Source of the DNA: Terrimesophilobacter sp036833635 | Lineage (GTDB): Bacteria; Actinomycetota; Actinomycetes; Actinomycetales; Microbacteriaceae | Reading direction: 5' to 3' | DNA: 24,295 bases | NCBI GenBank assembly: GCA_036833635.1 | Contig: DAITPJ010000028.1 | Location: forward strand, 1 to 24,295 | Part shown: positions 13,376-21,493 of the stretch, piece after piece | Position numbering within the stretch: the stretch's first letter is position 1 | Layout of the letters: each line of letters opens with the position of its first letter | Position numbers and translations under genes: made by a program | The notes under the pieces: generated by a model | What the model saw: only the letters and a program-made list of their open reading frames with translations | Databases searched by the model: none | What the model was told of the DNA's origin: nothing

Positions 13376-13894
13376 TCAGATCAGGGCGTGCGCGCGGCTC
13401 AGCTCGACGTAGTGGTCGGCGTTGGTGCGGATGCCGGCGAGCTCGTCATCGGTGAGCTCGCGGCGGACTTTGGCTGGCACGCCCGCGACGAGGGAGCGCG
13501 GCGGGACGACGGTGCCCTCGAGCACGACGGCACCACCCGCGACGAGTGAGCCGGTGCCGATCACCGCGCCGTTCATGACGGTGGCGTGCATCCCGACGAG
13601 GCAGTCATCCTCGATCGTGCAACCGTGCACGACGGCGCCATGACCGACGCTCACTCCCGCGCCGATCGTCGTCGGGACGCCCGTGTCGCAGTGAACGACG
13701 ACGTTGTCCTGAAGGTTGCTGCGCGCGCCGAGCGTGATCGCGTCCGTGTCGCCGCGCAGCACGGCGCCGTAGAAGACGCTCGACTGCGCGCCGAGCGACA
13801 CGCGACCCACGAGCGTCGCATTGGGGGCGACCCACGCGGTCGGGTCGACCTGGGGCGAGTGTTCGCCGAACTCGCGAATGAGTGGAGTGGTCAT
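13376..13894 (-). CDS. Gamma-carbonic-anhydrase-like left-handed beta-helix protein (172 aa)
   Basis: A hexapeptide-repeat protein of the gamma-CA / YrdA / PaaY family, which form trimers with a metal site between subunits. Imperfect hexapeptide turns run through most of the chain. Histidines at 68 (VVVHCD), 85 and 90 (VGHGAVVHG) match the three zinc ligands, including the five-residue spacing of the last two, so the metal site appears intact. Whether it hydrates CO2 or acts as an accessory thioesterase or acyltransferase cannot be told. The ATG at 13894 is 6 nt after TAACGT (plus coordinates 13901-13906), so it is likely leaderless; a GGAGG one base from the ATG is too close to serve as a ribosome site. 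It is convergent with ftsY and co-directional with the next gene upstream. Confidence 0.93.
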   Translation of the reverse strand: MTTPLIREFGEHSPQVDPTAWVAPNATLVGRVSLGAQSSVFYGAVLRGDTDAITLGARSNLQDNVVVHCDTGVPTTIGAGVSVGHGAVVHGCTIEDDCLVGMHATVMNGAVIGTGSLVAGGAVVLEGTVVPPRSLVAGVPAKVRRELTDDELAGIRTNADHYVELSRAHALI

Positions 13895-13900
13895 GCCTCC

Positions 13901-13906
13901 ACGTTA
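13901..13906 (-). promoter_or_regulatory. Leaderless -10 box (TAACGT) of the gamma-CA-like gene
   Basis: On the minus strand TAACGT is followed by 6 nt and then the ATG at 13894. It lies in the 25-bp gap behind the luciferase-like gene. Confidence 0.45.
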
Positions 13907-13919
13907 GCGGCCTCGGCTT

Positions 13920-14798
13920 TCAGCGGCGGAGCCGTCCGGCGACCTCGATGAGGACGTCCTCGCGGCCGGCGTAGACGCCCTCGTCCCTCGGCCAGTGGGT
14001 CACGACATCCGTGAAGCCGAGCCCGGCGGCGCGGCCAACGGCATCCTCCCAGGCGTCCACGCTTTCCAGCGCGTAGCGATGGGCGTCGAGGCTCAGGTAG
14101 CGGTCGAGCGACGCCGTGTCGCGCCCGTGCTCTGCGAGCGCATCGTCGAGACGATGCGAGACCTGCGCGACAGACTGCCACCAGGCATCCGGGTTCTCCG
14201 ACTCGTGCCCGAGTGTGACCCAGCCGTCGGCGAGTTCCGCCACGAGCTGAAGCCCTTTCGGCCCGTCTGCAGCAACGACGAACGGCAGACGCGGATGCTG
14301 CGCCGGTTCGCCGACCATCCGTGCCTCGTGGGCGGTGAACCACTCGCCCTCGAAGCTCACCCCGCCGCTGCCGGGCTCCTCAAAACGCAGGAGAGCGTCG
14401 AGTCCGCGCACGAACTCGACGAACCGCTCGTGGCGCTCGCGGCCGGTCAGCTGTTCCTGGCCGAGCACGAAGGCGTCGAACCCCGTGCCGCCGGACCCCA
14501 CGCCGAGCAGGAAGCGCCCGCCGGAGACGTCGTCGAGCGTCGCGAGGTCCTTGGCGAACGGCACCGGATGCCGGAAGTTCGGCGAGGCCACGAACGTCCC
14601 GAGCCGGATTCTCGAGGTCGTCGTCGCGGCGGCCGTGAGCGTGGGCACCGTCGCCCCCCAGGGCTCCCCGGCGAGACTCCGCCAGGAGAGGTGGTCGTAG
14701 GTCCAGGCGTGGTCGAAGCCGAGATCCTCCGCCTGCCGCCACGTGTGCTGCGCCTCGGCCCATGGTTGTTGGGGGAGGATGACGATCCCATAGCGCAT
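13920..14798 (-). CDS. Luciferase-like (LLM class) flavin/F420-dependent oxidoreductase (292 aa)
   Basis: A TIM-barrel enzyme of the bacterial luciferase-like superfamily, using reduced flavin or, commonly in actinobacteria, F420. Family features seen: the N-terminal strand RYGIVILPQQPW, the AEDLGFDHAWTYDHLSW segment, the SRIRLGTFVASPNFRHPV segment, DVSGGRFLLGVGSGG (the conserved GR-x-x-LGvG loop), and LPFVVAADGPKGLQLVAELADGW near the C-terminal strands. Substrate is unknown. The ATG at 14798 is 6 nt after TAGGGT on the minus strand, consistent with a leaderless transcript. The gamma-CA-like gene follows 25 bp downstream in the same direction. A second LLM gene begins at the right end of the window. 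Confidence 0.92.
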   Translation of the reverse strand: MRYGIVILPQQPWAEAQHTWRQAEDLGFDHAWTYDHLSWRSLAGEPWGATVPTLTAAATTTSRIRLGTFVASPNFRHPVPFAKDLATLDDVSGGRFLLGVGSGGTGFDAFVLGQEQLTGRERHERFVEFVRGLDALLRFEEPGSGGVSFEGEWFTAHEARMVGEPAQHPRLPFVVAADGPKGLQLVAELADGWVTLGHESENPDAWWQSVAQVSHRLDDALAEHGRDTASLDRYLSLDAHRYALESVDAWEDAVGRAAGLGFTDVVTHWPRDEGVYAGREDVLIEVAGRLRR

Positions 14799-14804
14799 GA
14801 GCCC

Positions 14805-14810
14805 ACCCTA
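14805..14810 (-). promoter_or_regulatory. Leaderless -10 box (TAGGGT) of the LLM oxidoreductase gene
   Basis: On the minus strand TAGGGT is separated from the ATG at 14798 by exactly 6 nt, the spacing seen for most other genes here. Confidence 0.5.
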
Positions 14811-14912
14811 ACGACCGGGCACGACGGCGCCGCGGGTCCGGCTCCCTCGAAGGTTCGGATGAGCGGACCGGTACGGGTCGAGCTCGGCGCTCCCACCCTC
14901 GCCGCGGTGGTC

Positions 14913-14918
14913 TATCCT
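14913..14918 (+). promoter_or_regulatory. Leaderless -10 box (TATCCT) of the membrane-anchored protein gene
   Basis: TATCCT is followed by 6 nt and the ATG at 14925. No Shine-Dalgarno sequence is seen. Confidence 0.55.
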
Positions 14919-14924
14919 TCCGCT

Positions 14925-15893
14925 ATGGCAGACGAGGACTACGGCGGGTTCGCGCCGCCGGAACCGAGCGCCCCGAAACCGCCGATTGAGGCCGCGAACG
15001 TCTACCAGGTAGCTCCGCAGCCGACTCCACCTGCGGGGCGCACCGCATCGCGACGGTGGATCATCCCGGTGGTCATCGCGGTCGTTGTGGTGCTGGGTGG
15101 GGCGGTCTACGGGGCAATAGCGCTTGCGGCGGTGGTCGCCGACGTCATCGCCACGAGCGCGACGAGCGATCCGTCCTCGATCTGGGAGCCGGCGCCGATC
15201 GTCGGCGATCCGGGCTCCCCCGTGGCCAGGGAGCCCGTGGACTGCCCGGGTGTCTGTTTCGTCCCGGCATCCGTCGCGCGATTCGTGCCGACCCCGCGCA
15301 CTCTTGAGGAACTCGGCTTGCCCAATGTCACCGCGCCCTATGGATACTACGAGGCGAGGTCCGCTGCGGACTATTACGACTTCATGGAGGACCAGTGGGA
15401 GAACGGCGGCGGGCAGCCGGACGAGTGCTTCTTCGCGAGCTCGGATGCGCCGGTCACGACCGCGAGGGGTGGCCCGGATGCGACCGGCCAGGACTCCATC
15501 TACTTCCTGGGCACTTATGAGGACGACTTCTCGAACTGGCTGAGCCTGAACGTGCGGCTGTTCGACGACTCCCGATCGGCTGAGGCCTTCACCACCGATC
15601 TGGCCGAGGCGGTCGAGCGCTGCGCCACATACTCGATCGACTTCGGCGAGGGGGTCTACACGGCCACGCTCAGACCGATACCCGACCTCGGGGTCCCCGC
15701 GTCGGTGGGCGTGGCCGGCTGGATCGAACGGGATCCGGCGGGCGGCGGAGGATTCGTTTACGTCGTCGAACTGCAGCGCAGCAACGCCGTGGTGCAGTCC
15801 ACCCTCGTCTCGGACGAGTCGATCACCGAGGCGCAGTTCCGCCGGTTCATGAACTGGTTCGCGGCGCAGATCGCCGCCGTGACGCCTGAGTGA
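14925..15893 (+). CDS. Single-pass membrane protein with extracellular domain, function unknown (322 aa)
   Basis: A Pro-rich cytoplasmic N-terminus of about 42 residues (APPEPSAPKPP, PQPTPPAG) is followed by one TM helix (about 46-74) and an extracellular domain of about 250 residues. Four cysteines lie outside (107, 111, 168, 233), possibly two disulfides. The domain has the YYDFMEDQWENGG and EAFTTDLAEAVERCATYS segments; the latter loosely recalls the extracellular sensor domain of mycobacterial PknH-like proteins, but this is weak. A kinase domain is absent. The ATG at 14925 fits a leaderless start after TATCCT. It lies 57 bp before ffh in the same direction, but ffh has its own upstream signals, so no functional link is implied. 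Confidence 0.8.
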   Translation: MADEDYGGFAPPEPSAPKPPIEAANVYQVAPQPTPPAGRTASRRWIIPVVIAVVVVLGGAVYGAIALAAVVADVIATSATSDPSSIWEPAPIVGDPGSPVAREPVDCPGVCFVPASVARFVPTPRTLEELGLPNVTAPYGYYEARSAADYYDFMEDQWENGGGQPDECFFASSDAPVTTARGGPDATGQDSIYFLGTYEDDFSNWLSLNVRLFDDSRSAEAFTTDLAEAVERCATYSIDFGEGVYTATLRPIPDLGVPASVGVAGWIERDPAGGGGFVYVVELQRSNAVVQSTLVSDESITEAQFRRFMNWFAAQIAAVTPE

Positions 15894-15935
15894 CTCAGCC
15901 CAGGGCCGCTGAGGAAAAGCCCCGGTCGTCTCGAT

Positions 15936-15950
15936 TAAGCTAGGGGCACC
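15936..15950 (+). promoter_or_regulatory. Short promoter/ribosome-site region before ffh
   Basis: TAAGCT (15936-15941) could be a -10 box 9 nt before the ATG, and AGGGG (15942-15946) could act as a weak Shine-Dalgarno sequence at 4 nt spacing. Either a leaderless or a very short-leader mRNA is possible. Confidence 0.35.
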
Positions 15951-17507
15951 ATGGCCACCTTCGGAAATCTCACCGACCGTCTCGCCGACGCCTTCAAGAA
16001 ACTCCGCGGCAAGGGCAAACTGACCCCGGCGGATATCGATGGCACCGTCCGCGAGATCCGTCGCGCGCTGCTCGATGCGGATGTCGCCCTCGAGGTCGTC
16101 AAGGACTTCACCGGCCGCGTGCGCGAGCGCGCCCTCGGGGACGAGGTCAGCAAGGCGCTCAACCCCGCCCAGCAGGTCGTGCAGATCGTCAACGACGAAC
16201 TCACGACGATCCTCGGCGGCCAGCAGCGCAGGCTCGAATTCGCGAAGACCCCGCCGACCGTCATCATGCTCGCGGGCCTCCAGGGCGCGGGCAAGACGAC
16301 GCTCGCCGGCAAGCTCGCGAAGTGGCTCGCGGGCGAGGGACACACTCCGCTCCTCGTCGCGGCCGACCTCCAGCGGCCGAACGCCGTCACGCAACTCCAG
16401 GTCGTCGGAGAGCAGGCGGGCGTCGCGGTGTGGGCGCCCGAGCCTGGCAACGGCGTCGGCAACCCGGTCACGGTGGCGAAGGACGGCGTCAAGGAGGCCC
16501 AGCGCCGCCAGTACGACACCGTGATCGTCGACACGGCCGGCCGCCTCGGCGTCGACGCCGAGCTCATGAAGCAGGCCGCCGACATCCGGAAAGCCGTCGA
16601 CCCGGACGAGGTGCTCTTCGTCATCGACGCGATGATCGGGCAGGATGCCGTCAACACGGCGAAGGCGTTCCAGGACGGCGTCGACTTCACCGGGGTCGTG
16701 CTCACGAAGCTCGACGGCGATGCGCGAGGTGGCGCCGCGCTCTCGGTCGCGTCGGTCACCGGGCGCCCGATCATGTTCGCGAGCACGGGAGAGGGGCTCG
16801 ACGACTTCGAGCCGTTCCACCCGGACAGGATGGCGAGCCGCATCCTCGACCTCGGTGACATCCTCACGCTCATCGAGCAGGCGCAGAAGACCTTCGACGA
16901 GGAAGAGGCGAAGAAGGTCGCGGAGAAGTTCGCGACCGACACGTTCACCCTCGAGGACTTCCTCGCCCAGATGCAGCAGCTCAAGAACATGGGCTCGATC
17001 AAGGGCATGCTCGGGATGCTTCCGGGCGCGAAGGGCATGCGCCAGCAGCTCGAGAACTTCGACGAGCGGGAGATCACGCGCACGGAGGCGATCATCCAGT
17101 CGATGACGCCGACCGAGCGTCGCCAGCCCAAGCTGCTCAACGGCTCGCGGCGACTGCGCATCGCGAAGGGCTCCGGCATGACGGTGACCGAGGTCAATGC
17201 CCTCGTCAACCGCTTCGAGCAGGCCGCCAAGATGATGAAGACCGTCGCCAAGGGCGGCGTGCCGCAGATCCCCGGCATGGGGCCGGTCCCGGGCGCCGGA
17301 TTCGGTGGCGGCAGGCCGAAGCAGCAGAAGAAGAAGGGTTCGCGTTCGGGTAACCCCGCCAAGCGCGCAGCAGAGGAGGCCGCGCTCGCGGCTGGTGGGA
17401 AGCCGGCGGTCGCCCCAGGGTCGGGCTTCGGTCTCGGTGCCGCTCCCGCGCCGGGCGCTCCGAGCGAGGAAGAGCTCGCCGCCCTGCAGAAGTTCCTCGG
17501 GCGCTGA
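15951..17507 (+). CDS. ffh: Signal recognition particle protein Ffh (518 aa)
   Basis: The SRP54-type GTPase that binds signal sequences at the ribosome together with the 4.5S-type SRP RNA and docks on FtsY. The N domain (1-95) is followed by the G domain with P-loop GLQGAGKTT (109-117), DTAGR (194-198) and TKLDGDARGG. The Met-rich M domain (about 325-440) contains MQQLKNMGSIKGMLGMLPG and the RNA-binding SRRLRIAKGSGM helix-turn-helix. After the M domain there is a tail of about 75 residues rich in Gly, Pro, Ala and Lys (PKQQKKKGSRSGNPAKRAAE), seen in several actinobacterial Ffh proteins and probably disordered. The ATG at 15951 matches the family N-terminus. No SRP RNA gene was found in the window. 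Confidence 0.98.
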   Translation: MATFGNLTDRLADAFKKLRGKGKLTPADIDGTVREIRRALLDADVALEVVKDFTGRVRERALGDEVSKALNPAQQVVQIVNDELTTILGGQQRRLEFAKTPPTVIMLAGLQGAGKTTLAGKLAKWLAGEGHTPLLVAADLQRPNAVTQLQVVGEQAGVAVWAPEPGNGVGNPVTVAKDGVKEAQRRQYDTVIVDTAGRLGVDAELMKQAADIRKAVDPDEVLFVIDAMIGQDAVNTAKAFQDGVDFTGVVLTKLDGDARGGAALSVASVTGRPIMFASTGEGLDDFEPFHPDRMASRILDLGDILTLIEQAQKTFDEEEAKKVAEKFATDTFTLEDFLAQMQQLKNMGSIKGMLGMLPGAKGMRQQLENFDEREITRTEAIIQSMTPTERRQPKLLNGSRRLRIAKGSGMTVTEVNALVNRFEQAAKMMKTVAKGGVPQIPGMGPVPGAGFGGGRPKQQKKKGSRSGNPAKRAAEEAALAAGGKPAVAPGSGFGLGAAPAPGAPSEEELAALQKFLGR

Positions 17508-17523
17508 CGCGCGCCGGCCGGCC

Positions 17524-18363
17524 TCAGGGCACGCAGCGGAAGCCGGTCGTGAGCGAGAGCTCCGCGCCCGTTGCGTCGTTGACGAGACCCGACACGGCGA
17601 GCGTGCCGGTCACGGGGTCCTGAGCGGAGAGCGCGACCTCGGCGTCGATGTCGTCGCCGGGGTGATAACTCCCCGAGACGATCATCTCGGGCTCGTCGAA
17701 GTCGTCCTCGCCGGATAGGCCCGCCCCGGTGAGACGTCCCAAGGTTGCCAGCGTCGACTCGGTGCCGTGCTGCAATCCGACCTCGATGCTCTCGGGGTCG
17801 ACCTCACCGGTATCCGACGCGAAGGCGGCGCTCACCATCAGGTGGAGGTCGTCGAGGTCGTAGAGGCCGGTGAGGGCGATCGTCGTCGCCTCGAGGTCCT
17901 GGTACAGGCAGCCGAAGGGGAGGAACTCCGCCGTCCCCTCGGCGTCCTCGTCCCCGCTGAGCCGCACCTCTTCCTTATGAGAGGTCGCGAGGGTACCGTG
18001 GCAGATCGTCTCCGACCCGCTCATCCGCAGGATAGCCGAGTGACCGCTCCGGCTCAGGGCGACGAGGTAGAGGTTGAGGGCACCAGTCGGGGTGACGAAG
18101 GGGTCGACCGACCACTGTCCGGTCTCCAGGAGCGCGAGGAGGCCCTCGCAGGAGCCGGGGTAGTCGATCGTCAGGGTATCCGCGGAGCCGGCGACGTGAG
18201 AGGAGCCGAGGCCGTAGAGGCCGATGGGCATGGTGGACGAGGAACCCGATCCGCCGTTCTGGGCCGAGCCGGGAGAGCCGGAAGAGCCGGGATCGCCCGT
18301 GCACGCGGTGAGGGCCAGCGCGAGGGCGAATGCCGCGGCGGCCGCTCCGATCAGTCGTCCCAT
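17524..18363 (-). CDS. Putative lipoprotein of unknown function (279 aa)
   Basis: A family is not recognised. The N-terminus is a lipoprotein signal peptide: MGRLIG, an Ala/Leu core and lipobox LTAC with Cys21 as the predicted lipidation site, followed by a Gly/Ser-rich linker of about 24 residues. The rest is an acidic secreted domain rich in beta-prone segments (TLTIDYPGSCEGLLALLE, AEVALSAQDPVTG) ending in FRCVP; several cysteines outside the lipobox may form disulfides. The ATG at 18363 has GAGGAG with 6 nt spacing inside the end of the upstream gene, which it overlaps by 13 nt, so the two lipoproteins are very likely co-translated. It ends 16 bp from the convergent ffh stop. Confidence 0.78.
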   Translation of the reverse strand: MGRLIGAAAAAFALALALTACTGDPGSSGSPGSAQNGGSGSSSTMPIGLYGLGSSHVAGSADTLTIDYPGSCEGLLALLETGQWSVDPFVTPTGALNLYLVALSRSGHSAILRMSGSETICHGTLATSHKEEVRLSGDEDAEGTAEFLPFGCLYQDLEATTIALTGLYDLDDLHLMVSAAFASDTGEVDPESIEVGLQHGTESTLATLGRLTGAGLSGEDDFDEPEMIVSGSYHPGDDIDAEVALSAQDPVTGTLAVSGLVNDATGAELSLTTGFRCVP

Positions 18364-20420
18364 TCGTTCTCCTCGAATCGCGGACCGGGGCATCTGGGGT
18401 CCTCGGGCACCCCCCGGATCTCGTAGGTCATCCCGGAGGCCATGCCGTTGTCGGCCAGACCGCCGGCGAGCTCCCCGGCGTTGACGCCGCTTCCCGGGAG
18501 GAGCCAGGTCCCCGAGCCGAGGTAGCCGTCGACGTGCTCGCCGCGCTTCGGCGGGTTCTCGACCGTCACCTCGAGGCCGAACTGCGGGTCCCGCAGCGAG
18601 ATTTTCTGGGGCTCGGCGCTCTTCTCGTTGAGCGAGAAGACGGTGTCCGAGTCGGTGAACGAGCCGGCGACGGGCCCGGATGCGCCGAGCGCCTGACCGA
18701 GGGCGCCGAGCGCCATGGAGTCCACCGCGTAGCCGGCGTTGCCCTTCCACGGCCCGGCCAGACCGGAGCAGCTGTAGTAGTCGACGTCGAAGTCCATGAG
18801 CGCCATCATCCCGATGAGCATGCTGCCGTGGGACCGCATGACATAGGTGTCCTGACCGTGATAGGTGACGGTGATGGGCAGCCGTGCGCTCGGCAGCGCG
18901 AGCGCCTGCCCCACCATCCCGGCGATCACGATCGCCCCTCCGGCGATCGTGAGGAGATCGAAGGGATCCGGCCTCTTGACCTGTTCTACCTGGCCCACGA
19001 CCTCGGCGACGACGGTGTGGAGGTCGCCTTCGTTGGGCGTGTCGCGCTCGGTGCGGGTCATGGCCTCCAGCGAGGCCTGTCCGTTGTCGTCGAGCGGGGT
19101 GTAGGGCTTGACCCGCAGCTTGGCGTCTTGGGGCCGAAGGACGTCGCCGTGCGGCACCGAACCGTAATTGTTGTTGGGCGCGATCTCCTCACCGAACACC
19201 CACTTGACCTGCCACTCCGTCTCGCCCTTGGAGTTCTTGCCGTGAATCGGACCGTTCGACGGCACGTCGATGCCGATGAGTTTGTAGCAGTCGAGGCGCT
19301 TCTGATCGAGGGAGGAGTCGAAGGTCACCGTCGCCGTGACGGTGACGTTGAGCGAGCGGTTGCCGTGCTCGTGCCGGAAGTGCGTCTCCGCGTTGTGATC
19401 GTCGGTCAGGGTGATCCGCGTACCGTTGTGCAGGAGGATCGCCATGAGCGCCTGCTGGAGAACCGCGGTCCCCTTCTCCGCGACGTCCTTGACCAGTCCG
19501 GCGAGCTCGAAGGCGTGCTGCAGCATGAGCCGCTCGGCGCCCTCGCGGGAGAAGTTCTCGACCACCCACTCCGTGCCCTTGGCGACTATCGTCTCCTTGA
19601 CCTTGTCCTTCACCAGGGACTTGATCTTCGTGCCCGTCTTCTCGCGGTCGGCGGCCTGGGCGACGCATCGGGAGATGACGTCGTCGCCGGTGGCGGGGAC
19701 CGCCCGGGAGAAGGACGCCGGGGCGATCTGGATGCCGTCGGCGGCGGCCGCCTTCGCGTCGTAGTCGTACAGGTCGCCGGTGAGCTGCACGAACAGCAAC
19801 AGGAACTGGAGCGGGTCGAAGCGCGGGCTGCTGCCTCGCACCGGCAGGGATCCATCGTGAGCGGCCAGGGCGCGAACGATGGCGCCCGCTGCGATCCGCT
19901 GCGCGACGTCGTCGGGTCCCTTGCCCCACTCCCGCATCGTCTCCCCGAGCGAGTCGGCTCCCACGGGCTCGTCGGTGATGCCGATCCCCTGGAGGAAGGT
20001 CGAGACCTCCTCCGAGGTGTAGAACTCGCCGCCGCGCAGCGCGTTGGCGAGCGAGGGGACGTAGGCGAGAGGCACGAGATAGTCCGCGTACACTCGGTCG
20101 GATGCCGCCACGACCTTGGCGTCGTCGTCGGTCACCCCGACACCCGAGCGGGTGAGCGCGCTCACGGTCGCGGCCACCGCCGCCACCGGGTCGGGCCCGA
20201 AGATCGCCCTCACGATCGCCTCGGCGGCCTCCGCCGGGTCCTCCGGCAGGCCAGTGGCGAAGCCCTCCAGTTGGGATGCCGAAGGCGGCCCGGTGACGGT
20301 CTGGAGGTCGTCGGCTCCGGCATCCGGTGCGGGGAAGCCGCAGCCGCTCACGGCGAGGGCGATCGCGAGCAGCGCGGCGACGAATGCCGGAGCCCGGCGG
20401 ACGGTTCGCTTCATCGACAT
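18351..20420 (-). CDS. Large putative lipoprotein of unknown function (689 aa)
   Basis: A family is not recognised. The signal peptide ends in lipobox VSGC with Cys27 (numbering from the first Met). The remainder is predicted to be outside the membrane apart from one hydrophobic stretch in the C-terminal half (LLTIAGGAIVIAGMVGQALA), which may be a buried helix or a second membrane contact. It contains a charged helical part (EKTGTKIKSLVKDKVKE) and beta-rich segments (SLNVTVTATVTFDSS, ITVTYHGQDTYVM). Two Met codons are possible: 20420, with AAGGG only 3 nt away, or 20414, with a more usual 9 nt spacing; the difference is two residues. It overlaps the next lipoprotein gene by 13 nt and is divergent from a third lipoprotein gene. 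Confidence 0.8.
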   Translation of the reverse strand: MSMKRTVRRAPAFVAALLAIALAVSGCGFPAPDAGADDLQTVTGPPSASQLEGFATGLPEDPAEAAEAIVRAIFGPDPVAAVAATVSALTRSGVGVTDDDAKVVAASDRVYADYLVPLAYVPSLANALRGGEFYTSEEVSTFLQGIGITDEPVGADSLGETMREWGKGPDDVAQRIAAGAIVRALAAHDGSLPVRGSSPRFDPLQFLLLFVQLTGDLYDYDAKAAAADGIQIAPASFSRAVPATGDDVISRCVAQAADREKTGTKIKSLVKDKVKETIVAKGTEWVVENFSREGAERLMLQHAFELAGLVKDVAEKGTAVLQQALMAILLHNGTRITLTDDHNAETHFRHEHGNRSLNVTVTATVTFDSSLDQKRLDCYKLIGIDVPSNGPIHGKNSKGETEWQVKWVFGEEIAPNNNYGSVPHGDVLRPQDAKLRVKPYTPLDDNGQASLEAMTRTERDTPNEGDLHTVVAEVVGQVEQVKRPDPFDLLTIAGGAIVIAGMVGQALALPSARLPITVTYHGQDTYVMRSHGSMLIGMMALMDFDVDYYSCSGLAGPWKGNAGYAVDSMALGALGQALGASGPVAGSFTDSDTVFSLNEKSAEPQKISLRDPQFGLEVTVENPPKRGEHVDGYLGSGTWLLPGSGVNAGELAGGLADNGMASGMTYEIRGVPEDPRCPGPRFEENEWDD

Positions 20421-20515
20421 GGTCCCTTCCGGAATGTGGTGTGCGGAAGCCTGACGGGTAAGTTACACCAAACGTTGGGTGGCGGGGTCCGAAGCGCTCT
20501 GGAAGCGTGGGAGGC
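20421..20515. promoter_or_regulatory. 95-bp divergent promoter region between lipoprotein genes
   Basis: This gap must carry promoters for both directions. GGAAGGG (minus strand, plus coordinates about 20424-20430) is the ribosome site for the 689-aa lipoprotein. A relatively AT-rich patch around 20459-20474 could hold a -10 such as TAACTT on the minus strand. On the plus side GGGAGG lies very close to the ATG at 20516. The boxes cannot be fixed with certainty. Confidence 0.35.
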
Positions 20516-21394
20516 ATGAAGCGCTCCATCCTGCCCGCATTGGCCGTCCCGGCCGTGGCCGCGCTGCTGGCGCTGACCGGTTGCGCTGGCCAGCCCGGCG
20601 GCCCCCCGAACAGCCCTAACCCCGACGCTCCGCCCCTCATGGGCACGCCGGCCGACGGTGAATCCGAGGCGATCGGCCTCGTGAACCTCTGGCGCGTGAC
20701 CGGCGCGGAGGGCGAGACCGACCCGGTCTGGCTGCGTCTGGACGCGGGGGAATTCCAGCTCTGGCGGGACTGCGGCATGATCATGGGCTCGTGGCGCGCG
20801 AGCGACACCCTGCTCATCGCCTCGCCGTTCGGCGGGATGGGCGACTGCGTGTCGTCCACGATGCCTGAGGTCGGCTGGCTGGAGCGCGCCGCCGGCTTCG
20901 AGGCCGCCCCCGGTGGCTACGACCTCCTGGATGCCGCCGGCGCGACGGTCGCCTCCCTCTCGATCGACGGTGCGCCGGAGCCGATTCCGACTGCCGCCGA
21001 GTTCTACACCGAGCCGCCGGAGCTCACCGACGAGGCGCGCGCGCGGTTCCGTGCCCCGGCGGTTCTTCCCGAGGGTCTGACGCCGGCCACGGATGCCGCC
21101 CTCGCGGGCAAGTGGGTGCCGGTCGCCTACGCCGTCTCGACCGATCCGCACGTTCTGTTCGAGGCCGACGGCACCTGGAGCGGATCCGACGGGTGCAACG
21201 GCGGCCAGGGCCGCTGGGCCGTTGGGCCGGAGGGCGAGTTCCTGGCGACATCCGGCCCGTCGACGCTCATCGGCTGCGAGGGCGCGCCGGTGCCCACCTG
21301 GGTCGCAAACGCGACGGTGGCGGGCGTCAACGGTGACGGCTGGCTGCTGCTCTTCGATGCGGCGGGTACGGAGATCGGCCGCCTCGAGCGTTGA
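20516..21394 (+). CDS. Putative lipoprotein with META/HslJ-like domain (292 aa)
   Basis: Signal peptide with lipobox LTGC, predicted lipidated Cys23, then a Pro/Asn-rich linker. The C-terminal part (about 190-285) matches the META/HslJ pattern: GKWVPVAYAV, then VLFEADGTWSGSDGCNGGQGRW (two overlapping pieces of the dG-x-x-x-G-x-x-GCN motif), then a TLIGCEG segment with the paired cysteine. An earlier region (about 60-125; FQLWRDCGMIMGSW and MGDCVSS) may be a second, degenerate copy of the same fold. META domains occur in bacterial envelope and stress proteins such as HslJ, which is linked to novobiocin tolerance in E. coli; the role here is open. ATG 20516 is chosen; an in-frame GTG at 20507 is also possible. 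It is divergent from the two other lipoproteins. Confidence 0.85.
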   Translation: MKRSILPALAVPAVAALLALTGCAGQPGGPPNSPNPDAPPLMGTPADGESEAIGLVNLWRVTGAEGETDPVWLRLDAGEFQLWRDCGMIMGSWRASDTLLIASPFGGMGDCVSSTMPEVGWLERAAGFEAAPGGYDLLDAAGATVASLSIDGAPEPIPTAAEFYTEPPELTDEARARFRAPAVLPEGLTPATDAALAGKWVPVAYAVSTDPHVLFEADGTWSGSDGCNGGQGRWAVGPEGEFLATSGPSTLIGCEGAPVPTWVANATVAGVNGDGWLLLFDAAGTEIGRLER

Positions 21395-21421
21395 TCGGCG
21401 AGTCGGCGGGCAAGTGACGAG

Positions 21422-21441
21422 TGGACGGGTCTGATCGTCCA
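21422..21441 (+). terminator. Weak hairpin between convergent genes
   Basis: TGGACG (21422-21427) and CGTCCA (21436-21441) form a perfect 6-bp stem with an 8-nt loop, 27 bp after the META lipoprotein stop, followed by GTGTGTCTTT. It may terminate that gene. The remaining bases up to 21493 hold nothing else recognised. Confidence 0.35.
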
Positions 21442-21493
21442 GCGTGTGTCTTTCAGCGCCTCGGGGAAGCATATGCTCTCGCAATTCGGGGAC

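Noticed and set aside
17513..17522. GCCGGCCGGC palindrome between ffh and the lipoprotein gene
   Set aside because: A 10-bp GC-only palindrome without loop or T-tract, common by chance in this composition; the gap is just 16 bp.
18330..20519. 729-codon open frame on the plus strand
   Set aside because: Opposite to the 689-aa lipoprotein gene, which has a signal peptide, lipobox and ribosome site; the plus frame has none.
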